Below are positions 35,401 to 45,822 of a stretch of 64,000 bases of DNA, piece by piece. The notes beneath the pieces are model-generated. The model saw only the letters and a program-made list of their open reading frames with translations. It was not told the DNA's origin and made no database searches. Numbering within the stretch: position 1 is the first letter of the stretch; each line of letters begins with the position of its first letter. A program made the translations under genes and the position numbers. This stretch comes from Mesodorylaimus sp. YZB2_4 (Eukaryota; Nematoda; Enoplea; Dorylaimida; Dorylaimidae), in NCBI GenBank assembly GCA_030248295.1, contig JASANH010001234.1, positions 682,001 through 746,000 on the forward strand. Direction: 5' to 3'.

Positions 35401-38400
35401 CCGAGCCCACACCGAGTACAATCTCCATCGACACGACCGCCTAGAAATAGAAGAGCCGTAGCTCACAAAGCTACTCAAGCGCAGGGACCTATAAATCAGT
35501 CTCGTTCTTAATTGGTCCTATATCCTAGCCTCTACTGCACTCCCTCTCCTGATTGACAACAGACAACACTACCCACATTAGAACCACAGTTCCAAAGTAG
35601 GACCAGGAGCTCGAGTTTACTTACATCTTTTCGACAATTTCTTTACGGAATCAGTTGTCTGAGGTAATGGCGCTATCTGACTGGCCCCTTTTTCGACAAG
35701 GTTTATCTAGGCTAGTTTTTAAGTAATCGTGTTCCTCTTATTGTATTTCTGTGTTTTATACTCCCTGAGTGCGTCTGTGGTGCTTCAGTATAAATAAAGT
35801 ATGAGGTATGAAGTAGCCTTCTGCTTCTTGAGATACTTTTCCGCCACGGCCTGTTGCATCTTGTAAGTACATGGTAAGAGTAGCTTCGTGAGATACTCTT
35901 CCTGCTCTGGCAGGGCAGGCAAATAGCCTCAGCAAACACTTGAACATTGCGATCCCCTGATTCACTGAAAACAGAACTGCCCACATTAGAACCATATCTT
36001 ACAATCCACCTGAATTCTTTTCAACTGGCGATGAGCAACAGGCCTTCACAAGGACCTTCCAAACTACCATTCTCCATCCCCTCTGGAAACTACGTACTCA
36101 CCTCAACCCCGCTGGCGCCATCTTCTTGCCACTCTCTCGTCAAACATTTCAATTTTCCACCACCCAATGACATCCCATTCTCCACGTACACGATTAAAAC
36201 ACCCGCTTCTCGCTTCGATAATGAACAATCTTCGGTCGAAAATTGCGAAACTGAGCCCAACGCCGAGGAAGAACGTAGAATATTGAGAAACCTGAAACAA
36301 AGTCGGATGCAGTCCAGTTCAACCTTATTATGCCAGTCTGACCCATCCTTACCTCCGACCAGTGCGAAACAACTCGTCCGCTCGATTCAACACTTCAGGA
36401 TTCACTCCCAGGACATCATTGACGATATCTGAAAATGAACATAACCTTTTTAATATCACGATTTCGGCAAAGTTTAGATCCAGCCGAATTTGCTGATTCC
36501 GACTCATGTATGCAGCGCACTCGAGGGCTGAGGAACGCAAAAAGTTGGCAATCAATTTTTGACCCAGGCGGGAGTTTGACCCTGTAAGTGCGCAACCAGT
36601 GTGAGAGCCAGACGCCTTAACCCCGATGGAAGGGGGGGGGGGGGGGGGGAATTACGGAAGCATCTTTAGATAAGTTTGAAGACAGGCACCAAAAGGGCGT
36701 TTGACATGATGCATAGTATTCAGCTATGGATTCAGTATGATATGTCACGGCACTCTGACAGGATCAAGGATGACAAGTCTGTCAAAACTCCCCATCTACT
36801 CGCTTTTCCGAGCATTCTGACTGCTAGGTTGACAACGTCGGCTAGTGTGCACGACTCATCGTCACTTTTTCAACTTACAGAAGGAATCAGGTGCCAGGGC
36901 TCGAAACCCGAGACCTCCGGATTGCTAGGTCGAAGTATTACCACCTGAGCCACTCGCTATAACACACCGCACCTTCCCCATGTTCTCAAAATTAGCAGTC
37001 TCCAACTAGTCACTCACCCAGCATAACCCGCTCTTCAGATTCTGTGACAGTCAAAGCCACATGTTCGACCAGATACAATGCCAGATTCACGTCGTCTTCA
37101 CTCGGCGAGTGTCCCTCATTCATCTCCATCGTCACATTCCTCAAGGCCTCCAATGTCAGGCCCACATTCATCCGTTTCGCTGCGTCCATTTGATTCTCCT
37201 TGATCAAATTCAATCGTTCATAAATCCGCGATTTAAAGCCGCACTCGCCAGTCATTGGTTCTTGCCAAATGGCGTCCTCTCCACATAGCCGACTCGCATT
37301 CTTTATCGACTCCGTCCTTTCAGTGTGCTCATGCGAATATGGACACGATATTTCGGCCTTCGATAACGAAAAGGTGGAAGGCCACAAAAACATTCCTACA
37401 AAAACTAAGATCCATAAAAAAACCATTTTCTAATCTTCTAGATTTTTGAACCGACTCCGCTCTGCTCTTTTTTGGGTCGATGTCTTAAGCCTTCTGTGCG
37501 TCTCCACACGAGGGCATCCTCACCTGGACACCGATTCCCTTGGACGATGAGTGGGCTCTGAATGACAGCAATTCTCTCCACTCGGAGCACCTTGACAGTA
37601 CTGGGCGACCCACGGCCTGGCGTGCAAGGCTAGCAAGGGTTCGCAAACTAACCTCCATCACCGGGGATCGAACCCGGGACTCAGCCACTTGCTCCCAAGC
37701 AATGCACCACCGCGCCGCCATCTGGTCCGCTCTTGCCCTACATAGGTATTCCGACCCCCATCCGAACCAAATCATCATGTTCCAACTACCCACTAACCCT
37801 CTCACCTTTCTTATCAATCGTCTTCTCAGCTGGACACACATTCCGACTCGCATTACTTCTCAAAATTACAATATCCACCGACTTTTCCACAAATCCTTTC
37901 GGGGTTTCCAATCGACACGACCATTTGCCTTCGTCATTTGGCTAAAAACCAAAGAGCATGGCCATGATTTGAGTGATTGATGTAAATCATCCCGCCATTT
38001 TTCAACATGCGATTTGCCACAATCCCGAATCCACCATCTCACAAGTCAGGAATAGGGTAGTTTGTCCTTTCCAACTTTTCCATGAGACCCATGAGGCGGG
38101 GTGGGGACATACGCAAAGCAGAATCAAACTTCATAGCCATCCAATTCCAGGCCACCCCCCCCCGTATCCTAGATTCTTCCTCCACTTACTCGCATCGCTC
38201 TAATCCTCAATTGACTGGTATGAAATCGTCGGGCATCGACAAAATGTGTTTCTATCTCGTAATTTTCCAAAGGCGAAATAGGCTTGCCATCATGAAGCCA
38301 TTCTAAAATTTCGTCATCTTTCATCGTACTAACATTGCATTTCAACGAGACCATGCCGCCTCGGGGCACATATCTGGCGACATTAGGAGAAATCGAAAAC

Positions 38401-41400
38401 GTTGCAGGCTCCAATTGACCACCTGAAAAACTTTAATTCTGCATCCTCGCTTGGTCATCCCCCCCCCCCCCACATGGGGCTTCCAAATCGTTTTGCTACA
38501 CCAGGCCAAAAAAATCATGACGATAAGCGAGGCCGTCAGGTGAGCAGCACACAGAGCACCTCCTCCAGAGCATACTGCATCACACCGACTTCCTCAGACG
38601 ATGGGTGGGCTATGAACCCTGTCCCCTCCTTTAGCTTCCATCTCTCCACTTCCATCAGGTCGACTGTACCGGGTGAGTCACCCACGTCTCCCCAGTGTGT
38701 GCTTATGGTCTATAATCCAACCTCCAACCTTTATAATCACTGGGGATCGAACCCGGGGGGGGGGGGGAGACAGGCTCAGCCAGTCGCTACGAAGAAGTAC
38801 GGGTGGACAAATGTCGAACAACCCCACCACCACTGCCGCTCACACAAGTACATGTCCCACCCCATCTCACTCACAAAACCCCGAAATAACTTCAACTCAC
38901 TACAAGCAAGCGCCTTTCGATTGGTCTCAATGAACGGCGTGCCACGCATCTTCGCTGGAAAATAGCAGATGCTCGCACTGCTCAACGTAATTCTGGATCG
39001 TTTCGCCGTAGCCCGACCGTTCTTGCCTTTACTTTTCGTCAACCAACGTCGAAACCATTTCATATTGCAATCGCATGTCAAATACGGTGTGGCCAAATCA
39101 CTGCAACATAAAACACTATTCCTGCGTTTTCCAAGTATGGGCAGGGTTTGACTGCTCGAGGGGGGCACTTCACATCATCCAGCCTCTGCTTTTACATACA
39201 GCACCCATAATAAGTTTACACTAGTATCCCTGGTGGAAATGGTTGGTACACTCGACTTTTAATCTCATGGGCGCAGGTTCGATTCTCACTCAGGTCACAT
39301 GTTTTGTATCCCATTTCTACAGTGATCACAGCTCTACACACTGCACACACATACACATACAGTCCGTCGACACTTCTACACACTATGATAAAACTTGAGA
39401 ACCATAGCCACATGGAAGGTGCCTCACAGTCTGCCGTGTGGCTATAGAAACATAGTCCATGTTTCAGGGGATTGTAAAAAAGGTTTAGGCAAGAATAACA
39501 GGGAGCCAAGGAAACCATGGCAGGTGTAACCACCGCACCTAGGCGCGAGTTATGTAATATTCTCCCCCCCCCCCCACGGCCGCACTTACATATATCTCAG
39601 ATTTCTCAACTGTTCCAAACGTTTTTCCGGCACCCAACGTAATGGATTATTGGCCAAAGATCTGAAAAGTTACAGCTTACAGATTCTAAAATTCATCAGT
39701 CATTCTTTAGAAACTTACAGCTCCTGCAAATGTTCGATACCTTCGAACCATTTTGACTCGATCGTGTCCAACTTGTTCGCTGAGAGATCTCTAAAACTGG
39801 CAAAATATACACACAGAACCAAGTTTGGGCATAGGGGAGTTGGAATAACCTATCTACCTAGACCCTACATTTCTTACCCCTACCCTGGGGTCTGATAAAA
39901 AACCCAAACCCGTAACTTATATAATCGACTTTTTTAAACCACTGCAGGCATCTGTCAGCAATTGTCGAACTTTCCATTAAAAAAGGCGAAAAATACTGTT
40001 TCTTGGTCAAAACCAGAAATTCAGGAAAATTTGCACGACTTTGCATATATTCAAGTTATCCCTACTTGGGTAGGACCCCGCGCTGCCACAGTTCTCCCAC
40101 CCCGTTTTGCCTACAGCCGACCAGCAGGCATGATATGAGCGAGGTTGAGGCTCCCACCACAGTAGCCAACCCTCGTGTCTGGCAACCTCGGCGAATCGGA
40201 TAGAATTATCGATCTCCTTCAGCTCAGTGACGTCAACCCCTTGGGTTGATGTTTCAGCCGCAGGTATACATAGTCGCAGGGCGTCTGCCTCTCACGCAGG
40301 ATGCGCACTTCTTAGAGGGAAGGGTTAGACTCCCGCCCGGGTAAAAAGTGATCGTCCAAAGCGTTCCATAGCCCTCGAGCGTGCCGTGATACTTGGTTAT
40401 GAATAACGTACGGCATGACATGACTCGCCTGCTCCAGTCGATTTTTGTCCCGCTGACTGCATTGTCTCCTACGCCTGCCAAGTTTGGTTGCAGTAGAGCA
40501 CCTCCACTGAGGTCTTTTAGATGCTGGTACACTCCCTGCGGTTTGAGAGATGATCAAAACACCCCTACAGAAGATCAAATTCCAAATCCCACTTACAACT
40601 TTCTTAAAATCCCAAATCCGTGAAAAATTCTAGCCGGAAGCGTCCGAATTCCATTTCCACTAAAGTTTCTGAAAAGAAAATAAAACTATTCAGAAAAATA
40701 TCGACTTGAAAACAAATTTTATTTAACATGGCGTCCTTTTTTGGAGTACCATAGCGTTCGAGCAAACCGTGAGCTTTTTAGGGATAATGATTGCCTTCGG
40801 GGTTGGAGATAACTTCGACGGGAGAAAGTTTCCTGAGTGTCAAAGTCTGCCTGTCGATTCCTCGACCTTGACATGTTCCAGAGAATCCATGAAGTTCACC
40901 CTGCATTTTTCCCACAAGCCTTCACACATACGGTGTTTCTATCGCAGATTACCAGACACAAGATAGGAGGGGTAACCCCCCCCCCGTTGGGCCGGCCAGG
41001 CCATCGAGCCCTTCCTCTCGAACCCCCCCCCCCCCCCTTAGATCCAGCCCTGGCCTCTATGCACAGGCCAATTGTCAAGCCAGGCTACAGTACTGGATGT
41101 AAACAGTCATACAACTCACTCACTCGACTCGACCCAAACCTGACCTGTCTCACACGTACTCAGATAAGGCGTAGGCGGTCTGATCTGATCTCCACCCCCT
41201 CCCTCCTCCCCCACCCCCCAAAACCCCCTCTAACCCAGCCGAACTTGCCCATACTTGCGAGAGAAGGTTTTTGGGGACGGGAGTCAGGGACCCTGTCGAA
41301 CACAACACTAGCACCATATAAAAGACTAACAAAACCTGCATACGCTACTATAAAATTGGACACCGATATACTCAATTCTGCGGCCTTTTTCTGCGTTTAA

Positions 41401-42396
41401 AAGCCATTTTTCAGTGCATGGCATCTGTGCATGAAATATAGCACTTATGTACTCTGGCCATCAATTTCGAGCACAGCCCATTTTCAAAATCCGCATCGGC
41501 GCCGTTTGTCACAGTCGAGCACACAAACGTTCAAGGTCGATCAATATGACGCCAGAATAACAAAAGGGTAATTACATTTTCGCATCAGCAGCTGTTCACC
41601 CCCAATCATCAAGCCAAGGCGCCAACCCGTGAATCAACGTTAGCTCGCTCGAAAACCATCCATCCAAGCCCTCCGCCACTACCCGCCCGAGCGGGGTGTC
41701 GAAGTAGGCAAGGGCAAAGATCATTCGAAACAGAAACGTGTTTTGCGTCAATCATTTCCTAGCCTACACAACAAAAACGCGTTTGTCTTCATTCGACAAT
41801 ATAAAGGTGAATAATACATGAAGTTTCAGTTTACGCCAGTTTGCGAGACAAGAATAATCAGTCAACTGAAGCCAGGACTATTCTTCCCGGCATTTCAGAA
41901 GCCTGTTTTCGGTCTGCTTATCCAACGTCAATCTTCAAAAGGATGAACAAAAACGACAACGTCTCGCCGAGGCGGTGCTAGACAAAGAGAAAAACCTAAG
42001 CCCTTTTTGAAGAAAAAGCTGTAGGTACAAGACAAACTACGAGATTAAGGCACCAGAAAATATCTAGTAGCCTGTGTTCATCCACATTTCGCACGCTAGA
42101 TTAATATTTTTCGAAAACAAAAAACAAATGCGTTTTTTAAAAAATTGCAAATAAACTTACAAAACTTCCACTCTTCCTTTTGGAAAAGTCGATAAAATTG
42201 AGCTATCCAATGTTCTATATGGTTCGCCCCTACATTTGATCTCAATTCCGCTATTGGGCAAATTATTCAACGATGAACATTCGCATAAATTTGGACATTG
42301 AGAAAACAAATTTGGTGAAGAACCCGCCAAAGAAATAATGCAGATCGGAAGACAACAAAATGTAAAGCACCAAAATAAAAGCACCGAACAGATCAT
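32467..42396 (-). CDS. ADGRA (GPR124/GPR125)-type adhesion GPCR
   Basis: Fifteen exons in phase give about 1,303 aa: 42161-42396, 40597-40659, 39719-39796, 39590-39661, 38901-39100, 38190-38422, 37806-37941, 37018-37395, 36353-36428, 36102-36291, 35125-35440, 34506-34743, 34080-34265, 33825-34031, 32467-33769. Order: signal peptide, Cys-rich LRR cap (CPNLCECSS), leucine-rich repeats, LRR C-cap (LTCDCNMKWFRRWL), Ig domain (VSLKCNVS..EGKWSCRL), hormone-receptor domain (NVCPAEKTI, then CPYSHEH), GAIN-like region, seven helices (CMVVAISMHYATLAVTLWFF marks TM3; CFMEPNLIALVAF starts TM5) and a tail of about 300 aa ending ETYV. LRR-Ig-HormR-GAIN-7TM is the ADGRA layout, and vertebrate members also end in a PDZ ligand. 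The GPS lacks a canonical HL-S/T site, so self-cleavage is doubtful. Additional LRR exons could lie in the large first intron. Confidence 0.9.
36561..36660 (-). repeat. tRNA-like SINE remnant joined to a long G run
   Basis: GGTCAAACTCCCGCCTGGGT on the minus strand matches the 5471-5555 element. It is followed on the plus strand by more than 20 G, in an ADGRA intron. Confidence 0.5.
36890..36957 (-). repeat. tRNA-derived SINE remnant
   Basis: A box TGGCTCAGGTGG and an expanded B box GGTTTCGAGCC lie 30 nt apart. The extra T in the B box and unpaired ends argue against a functional tRNA. It lies in an ADGRA intron. Confidence 0.55.
37490..37715 (-). repeat. tRNA-derived SINE, family shared with 38545-38800
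   Basis: A head with A-box-like GCGGTG..GCATTGC and perfect B box GGTTCGATCCC is followed by a body containing TGACAGTACTGGGCGA-type words. The second copy at 38545-38800 shares GACGATG.GTGGGCT, the body words and ATCGAACCCGGG. Both are minus-oriented in neighbouring ADGRA introns. Confidence 0.65.
38545..38800 (-). repeat. tRNA-derived SINE, second copy
   Basis: Same family as 37490-37715, with the B box GGTTCGATCCC interrupted by a G run of about 14 (plus strand) directly upstream of the head. Confidence 0.6.
39228..39296 (+). repeat. tRNA-Lys-like SINE head
   Basis: CTCGACTTTTAATCTCATGG resembles a Lys-UUU anticodon arm and is followed by B box GGTTCGATTCT. The acceptor ends do not pair, so a SINE or tRNA pseudogene is more likely than a working tRNA. 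Confidence 0.5.
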
Positions 42397-42742
42397 AACT
42401 GATAATGCAATGCGACCTCAACCACCGTCAACTCCTTCACACGAAACCTAAAACGCACGCAGCTATCGATATTGTTTTTGTCAGTGTAAACTGCATCCGA
42501 GCCCGCTAGCAGACATTTTGTTATAAGCAGTTAATTGACCGCCTCTTTCAAAACCTCTGTTGCGCGCTAGCAGACATTCTGTTATAAGCAGTTTACTATA
42601 CCGCGTTTTTTAAAACCATTGATGCGCGCGAGGCTTACTGTAAGCTCTAGAATCCAAAATCGCAAAACGAATTTTCGAAGTAAAAACAAAGTTTGAGAAA
42701 TTGTTTAGAAAAGCATATTTTTAATTCGTGTGTACTTAAAAA
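42397..42742. promoter_or_regulatory. Divergent intergenic region, ADGRA / BRD8
   Basis: About 345 bp separate the ATG codons of two divergently transcribed genes, so a bidirectional promoter is expected here. A duplicated word (GCTAGCAGACATT.TGTTATAAGCAGTT) occurs at about 42508 and 42567. No TATA element stands out. Confidence 0.55.
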
Positions 42743-45688
42743 ATGACGGACGGGTGGACAATCAAAGAAAAACTATATTTGGCTTCGTCTGTCGTGAAAA
42801 ATGGCGAAAATAATTGGTATATAGGCCTATCTCAAAAATCTTTACAGTATTTTTCGGTCAATAATTTTTAAAATTTAGGGCATCTGTTAGCAAAGTAATG
42901 CGAAATATGAACGACAACAATCGAACGGTTGAATTTTTTTCGCAAAAGGTAAGAATTTTGGCGATATTATTCAAAATTTTAAAGTTTTCTATTCATTTTT
43001 TGACTAATTGTAAGCTAGAAATTATTTATACTAGAATTGCGCCCAACAATATTCATCTTTGGTCGAAGCGTTTGCTCTACCCAGGCGAAAACGTACCGAT
43101 ACGACGACCCCAGCTTCATCAGAACCAACATTTTTGGCATCACAAGTGGTCGAAAAACTAACTCAGCAGCGAATGGACGAATTGAAAAGAATTATTCAAC
43201 AAGAACAAGCACATTTTCGGTATTTTTCACTTTATTCGATAATGATTTTACTTTTTCCTCGTTGATTTCTTTTTCATTCAGGAAATTGAAAAAGGATATC
43301 GAAATAATTCGTAGCGGTCAATTAGATCATCAAATACCATTTATGCTGGAACAGAGGCTAATGTAAGTCCTTGAATTATCAATCTTTCGAAATCCTACGC
43401 CTTTTTTTATCAATTTTCAGGGAACGTCCAACGGCTTCAAACACATCTGCTTCCGCGTCCTCAACGCCCGTCGAAGAAGTGGTGGACCTTTCAAGTGTTC
43501 ATTCGGAAAGTACCACGTCGCCGATCAAAGCAATCGAATTGGAACAAGTGGAGACAGTGAAATCACCCAAGACGCTGCCTTCGACTCCGAAAGGCTCGGA
43601 AATTTTAGAAACGTCAGTCATTTCATCACCGATTCAACAACAATCTGATATCAAATCCGCCAGTATCAGTTCACCGAAAACGCCAACGAGTTTATTTCAA
43701 CCATCGGAATTTATATCTCCATCAAAAACTCCATCGTTATTGGTCGTCAAACCGACCAGTCCGCTCTTGTCACCATCAATGTCACCGTCAACGACCGTTA
43801 CGGCAGTTCAAGGAGTTTTGTTGAGTCCAACGAAAAGTATTAGCCATTCGCCTCCTCGATCGATGGAAAATCAAGCTTTACAATCGATATTACATAAAAT
43901 ACGATCGCCATCCCCCGCAACTTCACCAACTGCTGAAAATACTGGTGTGGCACCGAATTTAATGAAAATACCTGTCGTAGAATTGGAGAAATTACCAACT
44001 CAAGTCACGACATCGGCCGGCCATTTCGAGCATAGCGATAGTGACGAAGAAGAGAAACCGTTGGCGAAATTGAAAACACCAACAGCCGCGACATTAACGC
44101 CAGCCAAATCAAATGAAACTACGGCCACGAATCCAATCACTGTAGGATCGACTGAATCCAAAGAACGGACCGAAAAACCGGAAGAAATTGTTCGATCACC
44201 GCCGAGAATCGAACCATTGAAAATTAAAATGGATACAATTGAGAAACATCAACGAGAAAAAGAGCAGCCGCCGAAAAGGATTATGCCTGTGCGAGGAAGT
44301 ATGTTTCAGGAAATTTTAACTGAAACTATATTTTACACTTGCAAGAATCTGGTATTTGGTCCTGATGTCGCCATCTTTAAACATCTAATCTTGTCTTTGA
44401 CAGCTGTCAGACGCACAAAAAACCGGAAAGCGACATTCTTTCATGTATTGTGTAAAATATGGTTTCAGCTTAGTAATATTTAATGCTTGTACCCATCTGA
44501 TGTTTTTCAGAAGCAGCAGCAGCAGCTTCGGTTACAGTTGGCAGTACCTCTCAACGTCGTAAACAGAACAGTGGCGGGTCGACGAGTTCAGAGGCGAGTA
44601 GTACAGTTCGTCCAACTCAACAAGCTACCAGCAGCCGATCTCCGTTGCCTGTTCCCGCCCCCTTCCCCGACAATGACACGTACAAACAATGGAAGAAAAT
44701 GATCCTGAACGTATGGAATATGGCCGCCGGGCATCGTCACGCCAGTTTATTCCTCCAACCAGTTCGAGATAGTATCGCCCCGGGGTACAGCAAATTAGTG
44801 AAGAGGTAAGTAGCTTAGTTTGAAATCGGTCCATCGATGAGCACCTGCTGTTTCAGACCCGTCGATCTATCAACAATCAAAAAGAACATTGAGAATGGCA
44901 CGTTGACGAGTACGGAGGAAGTGAGACTGCATTTGCTCATGATGTTCGCCAATGCTGTCATGTACAATGCCTCGAACACGGAGGTGAATCAGATGGCTCG
45001 CGATATGGCCAATGATGTCATGGTAAGTCAGAGTGCGCTGCATGCTTCCTGCTTGTATCAGCATGCTACTGGGTTACTGGCCGGGCTGCTCTTGGTCTCC
45101 ACTGGTCCCTCCCTCACAGCCAGCAGACCACTTGCAATAGGCCGAATGGCCTTTGGAGAAGGTACCGCGGGGAGCCAGAGACATCAGATCAACGGGTTTC
45201 TGCCTCGCCCAGAGACAGTGTATGTATAAGGCAACCAGATATACAGCCTTCCCCGCAGGCCAAGCGCACCTAGAGTGCAGGCATTTCGGCTGTTTTTGGT
45301 CTCTTAACTTGGCTTGCTTCCGGACACTAATTGCAATTCCATGCGAAGAGCCCTCCGAGTAAACAAACAACCGAATCGTAAGTTTTGCATTTCAGAAACA
45401 CTTGGATGATTTGCTGGTCCCAATCAATGCTATGTTCAGTGGTGGAGGCGTCGAGGCGACAAAAAGCCTTCGCAGTAATCGACATCGCCAAACTCCTGTG
45501 GTACCAGCAGAACTACCGCCGCGCAGAGCCCAAGTAAGTCCTTTAACCATATTTATTTCACCCCAAAAAAGTCTCCACAAAATTTCAATCACTGGCACAC
45601 CAGAAACCTTTCTTTTTAGTCTTCCAAAAGACCCCGCTTGAACTCGGACGAGGAAACGGAGAAGCCAGCCACAAAACGTCAAAAATGA
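42743..45688 (+). CDS. BRD8: BRD8 homologue (bromodomain protein of the TIP60/NuA4 complex)
   Basis: Nine exons in phase give about 651 aa: 42743-42816, 42879-42948, 43035-43219, 43282-43362, 43421-44298, 44511-44805, 44857-45022, 45396-45533, 45620-45688. The N-terminus carries the diagnostic SANT-like start (W.IKEKLYLASSVVKNGENN, then SVSKVMR and FFSQKNCAQQYSSL), then a coiled-coil (ERLTQQ-type RMDELKRIIQQEQ). A long Ser/Pro/Thr-rich linker follows (exon 5). One bromodomain spans exons 6-8 (WKKMILNVWNMAAGHRHAS, PVDLSTIKKNIENG, MFANAVMYNA). The C-terminus is basic (TKRQK). BRD8 binds acetylated chromatin as a subunit of the NuA4 acetyltransferase. The protein is about half the length of human BRD8 and has one bromodomain. 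Its stop is 134 bp from the eIF3a stop on the other strand. Confidence 0.92.
44320..44468. mobile_element. Short TIR element (MITE) in BRD8 intron 5
   Basis: Begins CTGAAACTATATTTTACAC and ends GTGTAAAATATGGTTTCAG, imperfect terminal inverted repeats of 19 bp, total 149 bp. It nearly fills the 212-nt intron. The same terminal sequence occurs in the amine GPCR intron (51852-52195) and at about 56860. Confidence 0.75.
45175..45215 (-). repeat. Dispersed CAACCC hairpin family, intron of BRD8
   Basis: GAGGCAGAAACCCGTTGAT and TGATGTCTCTGGCTCCC on the minus strand match 3840-3880. It lies in BRD8 intron 7. Confidence 0.45.
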
Positions 45689-45822
45689 TTAATAAATCAA
45701 TGAAATATCCTAACCTACCATTTTTCTTGTTTTTGGGGAAAAATTGTGTTCACTTAACCATTAGTATTGATTGAAAAATGGTACCACTACTCTTTCTTCC
45801 ACAGTATCGTCCTTGCCCTCGC

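Noticed and set aside
37018..37426. Apparent signal peptide starting a separate small secreted protein
   Set aside because: The hydrophobic start is intron sequence. The GTTTTTGTAG acceptor at 37396 joins the preceding Ig exon in phase and continues the ADGRA hormone-receptor domain.
5471..40345. Functional tRNA genes (several A-box/B-box pairs)
   Set aside because: Acceptor stems do not pair, variable regions or box spacing are wrong, and several copies share flanking sequence, so they are SINE heads.
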